Source of the DNA: a virus
DNA: 60,786 nt
IMG/VR virus record: IMGVR_UViG_3300046000_007143
Location: 1 to 60,786 of that record
Reading direction: 5' to 3' (one strand)
A program made the translations under genes and the position numbers. The notes beneath the pieces are model-generated. The model did not search any database and was not told where the DNA came from. It saw only the letters and a program-made list of their open reading frames with translations. Below, one piece after another: positions 1 through 8,425 of this stretch (position 1 is the first letter of the stretch; each line of letters starts with the position of its first letter).

Positions 1-298
1 TGTCACCGTCGGGCTTGTCGGTGCTCGGCGGATCGATTGTGATGCGGGCTCGGTACTCGTGCTCGGCCTTGGTCACATACCGATCCGACCACCCGGCACG
101 ACCGTCAAACTGCTCGCACGTCTCGTTGCTGGCGATGCGATGCGCGCGGAGAAGCGAGGCGATGTCGGCGCGTGAATGGACGATGACGGGTTGTGTGATG
201 CGGTACGCCTGATCGGCGTATCGGACGCGAGGGGGGGCGTTGTCGGGGTGCAACTCGCCCCATGCCTCCGATCCGCTCGCTTCGCTCACAACGTCCAT
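1..298 (-). CDS. HTH (XRE-like) protein of prophage A, 3' end cut off by window edge
   Basis: An ATG at 298 opens a frame that runs off the left edge with no stop. About 99 residues are visible. It matches the B protein at 43354-43830: the last 112 nt are identical to 43476-43587. The segment around ASLLRAHRIASNETCEQF followed by AGWSDRYVTKAEH has the spacing of a Cro/CI-type helix-turn-helix. The N-terminal 25 residues differ from the B copy. By analogy with B it would be the first gene of the A late operon, divergent from the gene at 614. Function is unknown; a DNA-binding role is inferred. Confidence 0.65.
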   Translation of the reverse strand, partial: MDVVSEASGSEAWGELHPDNAPPRVRYADQAYRITQPVIVHSRADIASLLRAHRIASNETCEQFDGRAGWSDRYVTKAEHEYRARITIDPPSTDKPDGD

Positions 299-613
299 TC
301 GTCGCCCCCTTTGATCGGGTGCGGATCGGTGACCTGGAGCGCGCCAACGCCAGTGGAATGTGGGGTCGGGCGGTTACTGCGGGGTTACGGTGCGGAGGGG
401 GCAAGCGAACGAACGCTCCTACCCTATACCCCCTTCTCAGAACTGTTCATTCCTTTACACTTTCAAACAACCCCCCTTAGTTGTTGTACAATGATGATAT
501 AGACGTATTTTCATGTTTCACGGGCGTTTCACGTCCGTTCCGCTATCGCCACCTTGACGGTTGCCTATGTGAGCCTCACATACGGTCATCAGACGCCGCG
601 AGGAGACTTCCAC
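299..613. promoter_or_regulatory. Divergent intergenic region between late HTH gene and early + gene (prophage A)
   Basis: This 315-nt gap has no convincing gene. It shares islands with the equivalent B region (43831-44164): GCGCGCCAACGC at 339-350, CGGTTACTGCGGGGTTA at 371-387, and a TTACACTT...ACCCCCC block near 452-477. An AT-richer stretch near 478-512 is a plausible promoter for the gene at 614. The tandem TTTCACG words near 514-532 could be operator half-sites. No experimental element is implied. Confidence 0.5.
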
Positions 614-1228
614 ATGGACATCATGGCCGAATACAAGGCTGAGAGGGCCTGCCTTGACCGCATCAAGCTGGTCCTCGCGGCCGGTGAAATGAGCCGAACG
701 GACCTTGGGCGTCAGTGTAGCGCGCACTCTACGGCGAGGGTTCAGTCCGTCATCGACGGCCTCAAGAGCGCAGGGCAGATGACGGAGACGATCATTCGCA
801 ATGGGCGCGCCGTCCGCACGATGCTGAAGCTGAGCGAGCCCGCCAGCGAGAAGCCGGACCCCCTGCTGGTTCGGATGTCACCCGAGGCGGTCGAGGCCCA
901 GGCTGATGCGCTGGCCCGGCTCAATGGCTGGTTCATTGCGCTGGAGGCGGACAAGACCAACACCGTGCTCTGGTCGGCCCGCAAGCCTATGCTGCTGGCC
1001 GCACGCGACATTCTGGTGGTCCTGCACCGAACGCCGTGGAAATACGCCGCAGAGACGCCTGTGTGGGCTGTCGCGGGCGATGCGGTCGACAGCTACGGAC
1101 ATGCCCGCGCGATGAAGGCGCTGCGCAAACTGGCAGAGATGGGCGCGATTGTCCTGAACGAGCGGCGGGGACGTGGAAAAACCTCAACCTTCAGGCTGTC
1201 CCGTGTCCCCCCGTATCCGATGGCCTAG
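614..1228 (+). CDS. Putative winged-helix DNA-binding protein (prophage A)
   Basis: A 204-residue protein. I chose ATG 614 because GAGGAG precedes it and the B homologue (44165-44779) starts at the same residue. Residues about 10-70 (EMSRTDLGRQCSAHSTARVQ, then VIDGL) look like a winged helix that separates paired inputs. The C-terminal part (MKALRKLAEMGAIV, then RGRGKTSTFRL) resembles a second wing. It is a lone plus-strand gene that converges on the primase with a 4-nt overlap of stops. No named family is recognised. A transcriptional regulator of the early/late boundary is an inference. Confidence 0.6.
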   Translation: MDIMAEYKAERACLDRIKLVLAAGEMSRTDLGRQCSAHSTARVQSVIDGLKSAGQMTETIIRNGRAVRTMLKLSEPASEKPDPLLVRMSPEAVEAQADALARLNGWFIALEADKTNTVLWSARKPMLLAARDILVVLHRTPWKYAAETPVWAVAGDAVDSYGHARAMKALRKLAEMGAIVLNERRGRGKTSTFRLSRVPPYPMA

Positions 1229-3600
1229 CCGATCCAGCGATAGACCATCTGGGCCTTGCCGCCAGCGGCCGGTGTTGGACCGCGCGCCTCTGACACATAC
1301 TCGGCGTCGACGAGCGTCCTGAGAATGCCATCCAGCATCCGCCCGTCCACCCGCTGCGCCATGAGACGCACCACCTCGCCCCGCGTCATAGACTTGGCCT
1401 TGCGGATGGCGACCATGACCATGCTGGACCACTTGGCGAAGTCGTTCTCGTGCATGAACTCCACGCAGTCCCGCGCCATTTGAGCCGCCGACCAGACCGC
1501 GACGTCCCTGCCCCAGTCCATGTCCTCGAGCGTCACCTTGGGATTGGCCGGGTCAATGCCGATCGCCCGGATGACGGCCAACCTCTGCGCCATCTCGGCG
1601 GTGCGGGTGAAGAACACCGAGTCCTGCTCCATCCGCTCGATGCGCTCGCCGAGGGCCTGGTATGCCCCATGCGCGAACTTGTCCGCCCAAGGCACGACGA
1701 TCATCGGTGCGTCGGCGATGCTGGCGTGGCTGGTGGCGCGGGTCAGCGGATTGCCGGACGTGTAGATCGCCAGCATCTGATCGACCACCGCGGCCGGAAC
1801 CACCATCTTGTCGGCCGCGGGGTCGCGTTCGATCACGCGAGAGTGCGTCGACAGGATCAGGAAGCGGTTGAGGAAGCCGTTGAAGACGTCCCCGCCCTCG
1901 AGGTTCTGGAAGAACTCCTCGTGCGTCGACACCCCATAGATGGACAGCGCCGGGCTATGGATCGGCTCACCCACCCTGCCCGCCCATTCCGGAGGCGCCA
2001 TCGTGTCGAAGCTGGAGCCCCACGCGGTACGCAGGACGCCCGTGATCGCCTTCTCGTGCGTCGACGCCTTGCGCCCGTTGATCCGACCGAGGAACGCGCC
2101 GAACTCGTCGATGCAGGTCAGTGTCAGGGGCTGGCGTGTGATGCGGTTGATGAGCGCCGACATGGACATGAAGCCCGACGGCCCGTAGTGCGCGCCCATC
2201 GTGCAGGCGTGCAGCACCCGGCCGATGCACTTCAGCGGGTGGTCCTTCGCAGCACCTGACGGCGCCAGAAACAGGCCGTAGATGTGCGTCCCTGTCAGCG
2301 TCGGGCCTGCGTACTTCCGGCCGGCCGCTGTGCCGACCAGCTCCAGGGCCGCCAACAGGGCGCCGGCTCGCTGTGGTTTGCGTGCCGAGTCCGCGATCCA
2401 ATCGGTCAGGGCGCCGAGCAGGCCGGGGTTGCGGGTCAGGTGGTCGGGCAGGTCGCCATTCAACGCGCCGTTTGCAGCAGTTTGCACCACCGGAGCGGCG
2501 ATAACGGGCGCAATCGGTGCAATATCTGCGGTGATTGGAGGCGTTTTAACCCGCAACGGCTCAGGCAGGTCGTGGTCGTCATCTGAGTTAGCCAGCGATA
2601 CTGGCGCACTGAGCGCAATCACCACCCCGTCGTCCTTCAGCCCCAGCCGCTCACGCAGCCAGTCCGTAGCTTCTGCCTGTTCGCAGTCCCGCGCGGCCAT
2701 GACCAGGTCGATCGCGCTGTAGGTGTCGTTCGTCCCGAAGTCCTTGATGCCGTCGCGCTGGATGCTGAGGTTCCGCTTGCGGTCTGGGATCGCCTGCCCG
2801 GTGCTGGACGCCCGCCATGTTGCGACCGCCTCATAGCCGCCGCGCGCCGGACGACAGCCGTACAGGTTCAACGCCGGCACCCAGGCGTCGAGGTTGCCGA
2901 GCGCCGCGGCCTTGGTCTCGGACCAGATGTCGTCGATGTCGACAGGAGCCGGTCGTACTGGCCGGTCACGCTGCGTCGTCACCCGCTCTCGCGACCACCC
3001 GCACTGCTCCAGCGCCTCCTCCAGAGCCGTCATGTCGTCATCGGTCAGGACGGGCAGCTCGTCGGCGCGCACCGGGCCGGCCAGCCAGACGTAGGGCTTG
3101 CCGGTGTCGGGGTGGATCGAGGGCGGGATGACGGTCTGTCGTGTGTCGAAGCCGGTCAGCAGGTCGATGAGGCGTCCGTCCGGGCCGTCGTAGGGCTTGG
3201 ACTTCAGCGTCTTCGGCGCGAGATAGAAGCGGGTCTCGCCCGTCTTCCCGCGCTTGACCATCGGACTTGCAGGGGCGGCGCCGAGCAGCGTGTCGAGGTC
3301 GTCAGCGTCCTTGGCGTCGAAGTCCAGGGACACGACGTGCAGATCCTTGCGCGCCACCGTGCCCATGAGCACGCCGATGTTGGCGCCCGGCGCCTTGGAC
3401 CACAGCCCGAGCTCGAACGCGGACGGCGTACTGTCGCGGAACCGCTGCCACTTGCCCATGCCCTGCCAGTGACCGGAGCGGTACTCGCCGGGGCATTTGC
3501 CGCGGCCTGCGTGAGAGGCGTAGTCGGCGGGGATCAATGGGAGCACGCTGAAGCCCAACCCCTGCAGGTCAGTCGCAGCCGCCGAGAATGGAGACGTCAC
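1225..3600 (-). CDS. Bifunctional DNA primase/polymerase with DUF3987-type ATPase domain
   Basis: 791 residues from GTG 3600, whose TGA-GTG overlap with the upstream gene supports this start. The N-terminal third is prim-pol-like (archaeo-eukaryotic primase fold): SLDFDAKDAD carries the metal-binding D93-x-D95, and RQTVIPPSIHPDTGKPYVW supplies the conserved His near 163. Residues about 390-791 resemble DUF3987/D5-type helicase ATPases. The Walker A region LAPSGAAKDHPL (446-457) is non-canonical and lacks GKT/S, while CIDEFG (496-501) fits Walker B. It probably primes and unwinds phage DNA. The B homologue is 44776-47151. Conversion to a replicative helicase function is known for the family, not shown here. 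Confidence 0.85.
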   Translation of the reverse strand: MTSPFSAAATDLQGLGFSVLPLIPADYASHAGRGKCPGEYRSGHWQGMGKWQRFRDSTPSAFELGLWSKAPGANIGVLMGTVARKDLHVVSLDFDAKDADDLDTLLGAAPASPMVKRGKTGETRFYLAPKTLKSKPYDGPDGRLIDLLTGFDTRQTVIPPSIHPDTGKPYVWLAGPVRADELPVLTDDDMTALEEALEQCGWSRERVTTQRDRPVRPAPVDIDDIWSETKAAALGNLDAWVPALNLYGCRPARGGYEAVATWRASSTGQAIPDRKRNLSIQRDGIKDFGTNDTYSAIDLVMAARDCEQAEATDWLRERLGLKDDGVVIALSAPVSLANSDDDHDLPEPLRVKTPPITADIAPIAPVIAAPVVQTAANGALNGDLPDHLTRNPGLLGALTDWIADSARKPQRAGALLAALELVGTAAGRKYAGPTLTGTHIYGLFLAPSGAAKDHPLKCIGRVLHACTMGAHYGPSGFMSMSALINRITRQPLTLTCIDEFGAFLGRINGRKASTHEKAITGVLRTAWGSSFDTMAPPEWAGRVGEPIHSPALSIYGVSTHEEFFQNLEGGDVFNGFLNRFLILSTHSRVIERDPAADKMVVPAAVVDQMLAIYTSGNPLTRATSHASIADAPMIVVPWADKFAHGAYQALGERIERMEQDSVFFTRTAEMAQRLAVIRAIGIDPANPKVTLEDMDWGRDVAVWSAAQMARDCVEFMHENDFAKWSSMVMVAIRKAKSMTRGEVVRLMAQRVDGRMLDGILRTLVDAEYVSEARGPTPAAGGKAQMVYRWIG

Positions 3601-3803
3601 CCCTCTGCCCCCACCGGAATAGTCCACGCGGCCACGATGCGGTCGCCCGCCGCCTTGTTGGCTTCGTTGACGAGGATGCAGGCGAAGGTCAGGTACTCGT
3701 CTGCGGAGAGGGTGCGCAGGTCGAACTTGCCCAGTGCGTCGAGGTGGGCGCCGGCGATGTCGGATGCGCGCTTGATGTCGTCGCGGGTCAGGTAGGGGGT
3801 CAT
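3597..3803 (-). CDS. Conserved small phage protein in replication operon
   Basis: 68 residues. ATG 3803 aligns exactly with the B homologue start (47536). The pair is highly similar (MTPYLTRDDIKRASDIAGAH and a shared end AWTIPVGAEG). It overlaps both neighbours by 4 nt, so translation is probably coupled. No motif is recognised; it is predicted helical and soluble. Function unknown. Confidence 0.8.
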   Translation of the reverse strand: MTPYLTRDDIKRASDIAGAHLDALGKFDLRTLSADEYLTFACILVNEANKAAGDRIVAAWTIPVGAEG

Positions 3804-4099
3804 GCGTCCACCGCCTTCTTGACGCGCTTGGGCTCTTCGATGCCGACGCCTTGCGTCAGCCACTCGACGATGTTGCGGCGCTGGATCTTGCGGAAACAGG
3901 CGGCAGCGAACCCGTACTCGTCCTCGCTCTCGACATGGCCGATCTCGACGATCTGGACGGCGTCAATATCCGTGAACCAGTTCTCGTGACCGTCGCCAGC
4001 CGCCAGGAACTCCGCGACAGTGTAAATCTCGCCGACGCGCAGGAACTCGCCGCCCTCGTCGTCGATGCACTCGACTTCATCTCCCGGAGCAAACATCAC
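3800..4099 (-). CDS. Conserved small protein, SH3-like N-terminus
   Basis: 99 residues, rich in acidic residues. The opening FAPGDEVECIDDEGGEFLRVGEIYTV is typical of small phage proteins with a KOW/SH3-like barrel, and FRKIQRRN near residue 70 is shared with the B homologue (47533-47844), whose middle differs. ATG 4099 or ATG 4096 could start it. It overlaps both neighbours by 4 nt. Function unknown; the SH3-like reading is inferred from the sequence pattern only. Confidence 0.75.
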   Translation of the reverse strand: MMFAPGDEVECIDDEGGEFLRVGEIYTVAEFLAAGDGHENWFTDIDAVQIVEIGHVESEDEYGFAAACFRKIQRRNIVEWLTQGVGIEEPKRVKKAVDA

Positions 4100-4266
4100 T
4101 GCACCCCCACAATCTCGCCAGCCGCCAGCAGCACGCGCTTGCCGTCGGGCAGCGCCTCCCAGTGCTTGACCTGCACCGGATCACCCTTGTCGGGCTTCAC
4201 GTTCAGGACGATCTCGTTGTCGCGGGTCATGTATCCGCCAGTGACCGTGGCGTTGAAGCGGGTCAT
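4096..4266 (-). CDS. Conserved 56-residue protein
   Basis: ATG 4266 to TGA 4096. The B homologue at 47841-48011 is nearly identical (shared KPDKGDPVQVKHWEALPDGK). Strand-rich, no cysteine, no membrane segment. It overlaps the DnaA-like gene by 4 nt. The strong conservation of so short a frame in two diverged phages argues that it is real. Function unknown. Confidence 0.75.
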   Translation of the reverse strand: MTRFNATVTGGYMTRDNEIVLNVKPDKGDPVQVKHWEALPDGKRVLLAAGEIVGVQ

Positions 4267-4748
4267 GTGATGGGCTCCCGGAGAAGGTGGTCGGTGTGGC
4301 GCTGGACGCCCCAGAGAACGGTGCTGTGATCGCGACCACCGAAGTATTTGCCGATGGTCTGTGAGGTGAAGCGGCGCTTGCCGTCCGGCCGGCGCTGTTG
4401 CCACGCGAGCCAGAACGCCTCGTGCCGAGGGAATGCCAGGTCATTGGTGCGCGCGCCCGGCAGTCCGGCCGGCATGCGCAGGTCGTCCACGGACAGGCCG
4501 TGCTTGATGGCGACCTGCAGCGCGATCTCGGCCAGCGTCATCGGCTCACCGACACGGCGCGCGGCGTTCAACACGCCAGCCATGACGGTCGCGAGTGTCA
4601 GGACGCCGCGACGCTCGACCAGATGGCCGGCGACGTGAGCGAGCAACGCCTGCAGGTCAGCCGCGTCCATCGAGCCGAGAGTGCGCACGGCCGAGAACGC
4701 AGCCAGACCCAGGGGTCGCTCGTCGTCGTTCACAGGGACCGCGCTCAT
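4263..4748 (-). CDS. DnaA domain-IV-like replication protein
   Basis: 161 residues. The C-terminal third carries the DnaA signature: TIGKYFGGRDHSTVLWGVQR at about 131-150, the helix that reads DnaA boxes in host DnaA, preceded by PRHEAFWLAWQ, equivalent to the R..A.yL segment. The AAA+ domain of DnaA is absent, so it could bind DnaA-box-like sites but not form an ATP-driven initiator. The N-terminal helices (30-80) differ from those in the B counterpart (48235-48846). It sits between the OmpR-like gene and small replication genes. It may recruit replication proteins, compete with host DnaA or act as a regulator; I cannot tell which. Confidence 0.82.
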   Translation of the reverse strand: MSAVPVNDDERPLGLAAFSAVRTLGSMDAADLQALLAHVAGHLVERRGVLTLATVMAGVLNAARRVGEPMTLAEIALQVAIKHGLSVDDLRMPAGLPGARTNDLAFPRHEAFWLAWQQRRPDGKRRFTSQTIGKYFGGRDHSTVLWGVQRHTDHLLREPIT

Positions 4749-5119
4749 GCCGCCACCCGTTCATCGATCCACGCGCGGAGTTCGGGCGCGAGGGTGTAGC
4801 AGCCGGTCCCGTAGGCATTGCTGATCCCGCCGGGCGCTTTGAAGTCAGCGAACCGGCGACGCAGTTGGGACAGGCACACCTTGACGCTCGCGAGGTCCGG
4901 GCCGTCGCCGTTGTCGTGCTCGAACACGTTGAGATAGATCGCGGTCGTCGAGACGGGCCGGGTCGCGCCCATCAGCAGCGCCAGAGTGCCGGCCTGTTTC
5001 GGCGAGAGGCCGAATGCGTGACGCAACTTGGTCTTCTGGTCGACAGTTCCGATGACGCTGTCCAGCCGCTCGCGCAGATAGCGCACCTGCTCCTGCAGGT
5101 CTTCGATTTGGGGCGTCAT
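4745..5119 (-). CDS. OmpR/PhoB-type winged-helix protein with N-terminal coiled coil
   Basis: 124 residues; ATG 5119 overlaps the helicase stop and matches the B start. Residues 1-25 (IEDLQEQVRYLRERLDSVIG) form a leucine-rich coiled coil. Residues about 35-115 match the response-regulator C-terminal fold: GLSPKQAGTLALLM, a variable loop, then VKVCLSQLRRRF and a final NAYGTGCYTL, equivalent to the LRkK recognition helix and the GxGY wing. There is no receiver domain. The host cell-cycle regulator CtrA has this DNA-binding fold, so mimicry is possible but inferred. B homologue 48843-49235. Confidence 0.78.
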   Translation of the reverse strand: MTPQIEDLQEQVRYLRERLDSVIGTVDQKTKLRHAFGLSPKQAGTLALLMGATRPVSTTAIYLNVFEHDNGDGPDLASVKVCLSQLRRRFADFKAPGGISNAYGTGCYTLAPELRAWIDERVAA

Positions 5120-6744
5120 GCCGCCTGCTCCTGTGATTGAGTGAAGCGGCGCGAAACGATGTTCCACCACTTTCCATTTTTTCTGACGGCGATGAAGGCG
5201 GGCTGCGAAAGCTCGCTCCAACGCACGAGGGCTTCTTCGACGCTGTCCGGAGCCGGCATTTGACCCGCGTGGGCCTGCCACCACTTCTCAGCGCGGTATC
5301 TGCCCGGTCCTGAATGCTCGAACAGAACCCACTCCGGATACGACATCAGCCCGGCCGAGTAGGTCACCCTCAACGAGTCCGGCGACCCCGTCTTGACGTG
5401 CCGACGCGCCATCCACGTCACCACCGCGATCTCTTCGGGCGGCTGGTTGCGCAAATCGCGGCTCAGGATCGCGACGTCGTCCGCCTCAGCGTCGTGACGG
5501 GCCTTGTCCATCGTCCACTCGTGGCCGCAGAAGGCGCATGTCTGGGCGTTGAGGGCAGCCAGGGACTTGCAGGAGGGGCACTCCTTGGCGCGGACGGTAT
5601 CGACGGTGACGCCGGCCTCTTTCTTTCCGCCGCGGTTCGGCTTGATCTCGATCAGATCGACCGGCCCATGCCGGCGGACGTTGCCAGCCCAGTCGAGCAC
5701 CAGGCAGTTGTCCTTGCCCGGCGCCGTGCGGAACCCGCGACCCACCTGCTGCACGAACAGGCCGGTGCTGAGCGTCGGACGCATCATGCCAACGAGATCG
5801 ACGTGCGGGACATTGAAGCCGGTCGTCAGGACTCCGACTGAGGTCAGGCACCGGATCTCCCCGCGGCGGAACCGCTGGATGATCCCGTCGCGCTGGCCAC
5901 TGTCCATGTCGCCGGTGATGGCCTCGCAGGTGATCCCGTGACCGACGATCTCATCGCGAACGTGGGCGGCGTGTTTGACGCCAGAGCAGAACACCAGCCA
6001 TGCCTTGCGGTTAGCGCCATATGCGACGAGCTCAGCAACCGCGGCCTGCACGACAGCGTCGTCGTTCGCGGCCCGCTCGAGGTCACCAGCGACGAACTCC
6101 CCGCCCCTTTTCGACACGGACGAGACGTCGATCTCGCTCATGCCCTTGGAGATCAGCGGGGCGAGATAGCCTTCGTCGATCAGGTCGCTGAGCTTGGCTT
6201 CGTAGATGATCTTCTCGAACAGGGCGTCGCTGCCGTCGTCCAGTCGGCCGCTGTCGAGGCGGTACGGCGTGGCGGTCAGGCCGATGACGCGCATCTCCGG
6301 GTTCATCTCACGCAGAGCGCCAATGAACTTGCCGTAGGTCGTGTCGGTCGAGCGCGAGATCAGGTGCGCTTCGTCGATCAGAAGCAGATCGAAGGCCCCG
6401 AGCTCTCGGGTCCGGCGCCACGCCGACTGAATGCCGGCGAAGATAATGCGCTGTGACGTGTCCTTGCGTCCGAGCCCGGCCGCATAGATGCCGGCCGGAG
6501 CGCCGGGCCACAGACGCAGCAGTTCCTGATGGTCTTGCTGGATCAGCTCCCGCACATGGGTCACGATCCCGATGCGCATTCCAGGGTACTGAGCGAGCAG
6601 TTCCTGCACGATCGCTGCGAGCACGAGCGACTTACCGGCGCCGGTCGGATAGACCAGCAGGCCGTTGCCGCCGCCTTCAGACCAGTGGTCGTATAGGGCG
6701 TCAAGGCCGGCGCGCTGGTACGGCCTAAGAGTGAGCGCTGACAT
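5116..6744 (-). CDS. DEAD/DEAH-type superfamily 2 helicase with zinc finger
   Basis: 542 residues from ATG 6744 (LRPYQRAGLDALYDHW opening). Motifs in order: Q-like RPYQ, Walker A PTGAGKS at about 32-38, DEAH in LLIDEAHLIS, TATPYR, and motif VI QQVGRGFRTAPGK. A four-cysteine ribbon CPSCKSLAALNAQTCAFCGHEW follows at about 380-400, then a roughly 140-residue C-terminal domain ending RRFTQSQEQAA. It is probably a replication or recombination helicase. The last 165 residues are almost identical to the B protein (49232-50863) while the ATPase core is much more divergent, which suggests recombination inside the gene. Confidence 0.88.
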   Translation of the reverse strand: MSALTLRPYQRAGLDALYDHWSEGGGNGLLVYPTGAGKSLVLAAIVQELLAQYPGMRIGIVTHVRELIQQDHQELLRLWPGAPAGIYAAGLGRKDTSQRIIFAGIQSAWRRTRELGAFDLLLIDEAHLISRSTDTTYGKFIGALREMNPEMRVIGLTATPYRLDSGRLDDGSDALFEKIIYEAKLSDLIDEGYLAPLISKGMSEIDVSSVSKRGGEFVAGDLERAANDDAVVQAAVAELVAYGANRKAWLVFCSGVKHAAHVRDEIVGHGITCEAITGDMDSGQRDGIIQRFRRGEIRCLTSVGVLTTGFNVPHVDLVGMMRPTLSTGLFVQQVGRGFRTAPGKDNCLVLDWAGNVRRHGPVDLIEIKPNRGGKKEAGVTVDTVRAKECPSCKSLAALNAQTCAFCGHEWTMDKARHDAEADDVAILSRDLRNQPPEEIAVVTWMARRHVKTGSPDSLRVTYSAGLMSYPEWVLFEHSGPGRYRAEKWWQAHAGQMPAPDSVEEALVRWSELSQPAFIAVRKNGKWWNIVSRRFTQSQEQAA

Positions 6745-7324
6745 ACTCGATTGCCCTCCGCATAATGGCTTCGCTCTCGCGCAGCAGGCCGATTCCTTGG
6801 TTGCAGGGACCGCACAGCAGGCCGCGCACGCGGTTGGTCGTATGGCAGTGGTCGATGTGAGTGCGATCGACGCCCGGAAGGGCCTCTGTGCAGATGGGGC
6901 AAAGGCCGTTCTGGGCTTCGCGGAGCGCCTGGAATGCAGCCTCGTCAACGCCGTACAGCTTGACCCTGCGGTTCCAGCGGGTCTTGTCCCGATCGCGTTG
7001 CTGTGCGCTTCGACCGCACTCCACGCAGTTTCCTGACGTGGTCCAGCGCTCGGCATGCCCCTTTGGGCAGACGGTTCCGATGTAGGTGATCTCGCCGGCA
7101 GCGGCGGCACGCTTTGCTGCCTCACACACCTTGCGGCGAGACCGAACGGCACCGCTCGTTTGGCACCCCAGTCGGATCGCGTTTGCTTCCCGCGTGCAAA
7201 CCATACAACGACCGCCGCGCGTGTAGCGGACGCTGCCGTGCCCATTCGGGCAGGTCTTGCCGTTGTCAAAGAACACGGCGCCGATGCGGAGTGCTTCGGC
7301 CTTGGAGGCAGGTAGCGCACTCAC
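6725..7324 (-). CDS. Recombination endonuclease VII-like HNH nuclease (prophage A only)
   Basis: 199 residues from GTG 7324, coupled to the nuclease stop. Two Cys pairs near the N-terminus (CPNGHGSVRY...CMVC and CPKGHAERW...CVEC) resemble phage zinc repeats. The C-terminal domain has CPIC, then HIDHCHTTNRVRGLLCGPCN, the endonuclease VII signature (T4 gp49 family). It overlaps the helicase start by 20 nt. The B phage lacks it between the same two genes, so it is probably a mobile nuclease gene inserted into A. It could resolve branched DNA or act as a homing-type nuclease. Confidence 0.85.
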   Translation of the reverse strand: MSALPASKAEALRIGAVFFDNGKTCPNGHGSVRYTRGGRCMVCTREANAIRLGCQTSGAVRSRRKVCEAAKRAAAAGEITYIGTVCPKGHAERWTTSGNCVECGRSAQQRDRDKTRWNRRVKLYGVDEAAFQALREAQNGLCPICTEALPGVDRTHIDHCHTTNRVRGLLCGPCNQGIGLLRESEAIMRRAIEYVSAHS

Positions 7325-8253
7325 CGCGCACCCCCATCAACCCACACGTCACCCGTCGCCAGCCGGTAGGTCACCCGCTCGTTCTCGTGGTCGACGTCGG
7401 TCTGCTCGCCGGGAATGGTGGTCGGATTGAACAGGTGCTGAGGGCAGCCGGCCCGCTGCTCGTCGAGGGTCAGGTCGCGGTTCCAGCGAGCGCATGACCA
7501 GCGAGCGTCGCCGTCCAGATGCGCAGAACTGTGGAGACAGCTCCTGCACGACCGCGCCGGCATGAGGCCGTCGTTCGGCGCGCAGCCGTAGCCCGCCTTG
7601 AGGAAATAGACGGGGCAGGAACAGGCCGGGCGCCGGTCGGAGGTGACGATGCGCTCGGCGCGGACCATGAGGCGGGCGAACTCGACGGGGTCGAAGTCCA
7701 CGCGCTCGGCGTACAGGGTGTCGTCGTTCTTGTTGACGGCCAGGTACAGCGCGCGGGTCCGGTGACGCAGGCCCATATAAGTCTGCATCTGCGCGTGGTG
7801 CGTCGGCTTGGACTCGCGGACCGCCTTCTTCAGCAGATCCTTGAACGACTTGTCTTTGTGCGTCTTGAACTCGACGACGTGCACGGTCTTCGGCGCTTCG
7901 GGGACATTGGTCGCCTCGCCGTCGAGATGACCGCCGCCATGCCCGCCCGCAAACCGGACAGCGAACTGCTCGCCGGTGTCGGGATCGACATCGTGCAGGT
8001 CGAAGCCTGCCGCCTTCATCATCTCGACGAGGCGCGCTTCCCAGCGGTGACCGGTCTCAAAGATCGAGAGCTTTTGGCCGTCGAAAATCTCAGCGGGAAA
8101 CAGCCAGCGAAAGTTGTCCCAGAGTTTGCGTTCGCACTCGTCGCCCAGCACGGATGCGCCGAGATAGGTGCGGCGCGACGTGTCCTGCGTCTGCTCGAGG
8201 TGACCGAACAGCTTGGCCACCGTCGGCGGAGTGGTTTGCGGGAGCTCAGGCAC
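7321..8253 (-). CDS. PD-(D/E)XK nuclease (RecB/Cas4-like exonuclease)
   Basis: 310 residues. GTG 8253 corresponds to the B start (ATG 51798, PELPQTTPPTVAKLF). The active site is visible as GGHLDGEATN (catalytic Asp) followed by VVEFKTHKDKS (E-x-K), and QMQTYMGL is the usual downstream Gln/Tyr motif. The C-terminal quarter carries several cysteines (CSCPVYFLKAGYGC, CRSC, CAR, CPQH) that could bind zinc or an iron-sulfur cluster. It probably acts in phage recombination with the Sak4-like and DUF669 proteins. The two phage copies are nearly identical. Confidence 0.85.
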   Translation of the reverse strand: MPELPQTTPPTVAKLFGHLEQTQDTSRRTYLGASVLGDECERKLWDNFRWLFPAEIFDGQKLSIFETGHRWEARLVEMMKAAGFDLHDVDPDTGEQFAVRFAGGHGGGHLDGEATNVPEAPKTVHVVEFKTHKDKSFKDLLKKAVRESKPTHHAQMQTYMGLRHRTRALYLAVNKNDDTLYAERVDFDPVEFARLMVRAERIVTSDRRPACSCPVYFLKAGYGCAPNDGLMPARSCRSCLHSSAHLDGDARWSCARWNRDLTLDEQRAGCPQHLFNPTTIPGEQTDVDHENERVTYRLATGDVWVDGGAR

Positions 8254-8425
8254 CGAGCGACTCCCGTTCCGTGCGATGCTCAAGCCGAGCCTCGCCGCAA
8301 TCCGGGCACACCCAGTCGCCGAGCAGGTCGAACTCCTCAGTGTTGATGTCGCCTTCGTCCGTGATGACGCCGCAGTCGGTGCAGGGCGCCTGTTCGGGGG
8401 TGACAGTGTCTTCGTACTCAGCCAT
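8246..8425 (-). CDS. Small zinc-ribbon protein
   Basis: 59 residues from ATG 8425 (a GTG at 8428 is also possible). Two CxxC pairs, CTDC near residue 15 and CPDC near 42, with acidic flanks, indicate a zinc ribbon. The B counterpart is 51791-51955. It overlaps the nuclease start, so it may be its translational partner. Function unknown. Confidence 0.7.
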   Translation of the reverse strand: MAEYEDTVTPEQAPCTDCGVITDEGDINTEEFDLLGDWVCPDCGEARLEHRTERESLGA

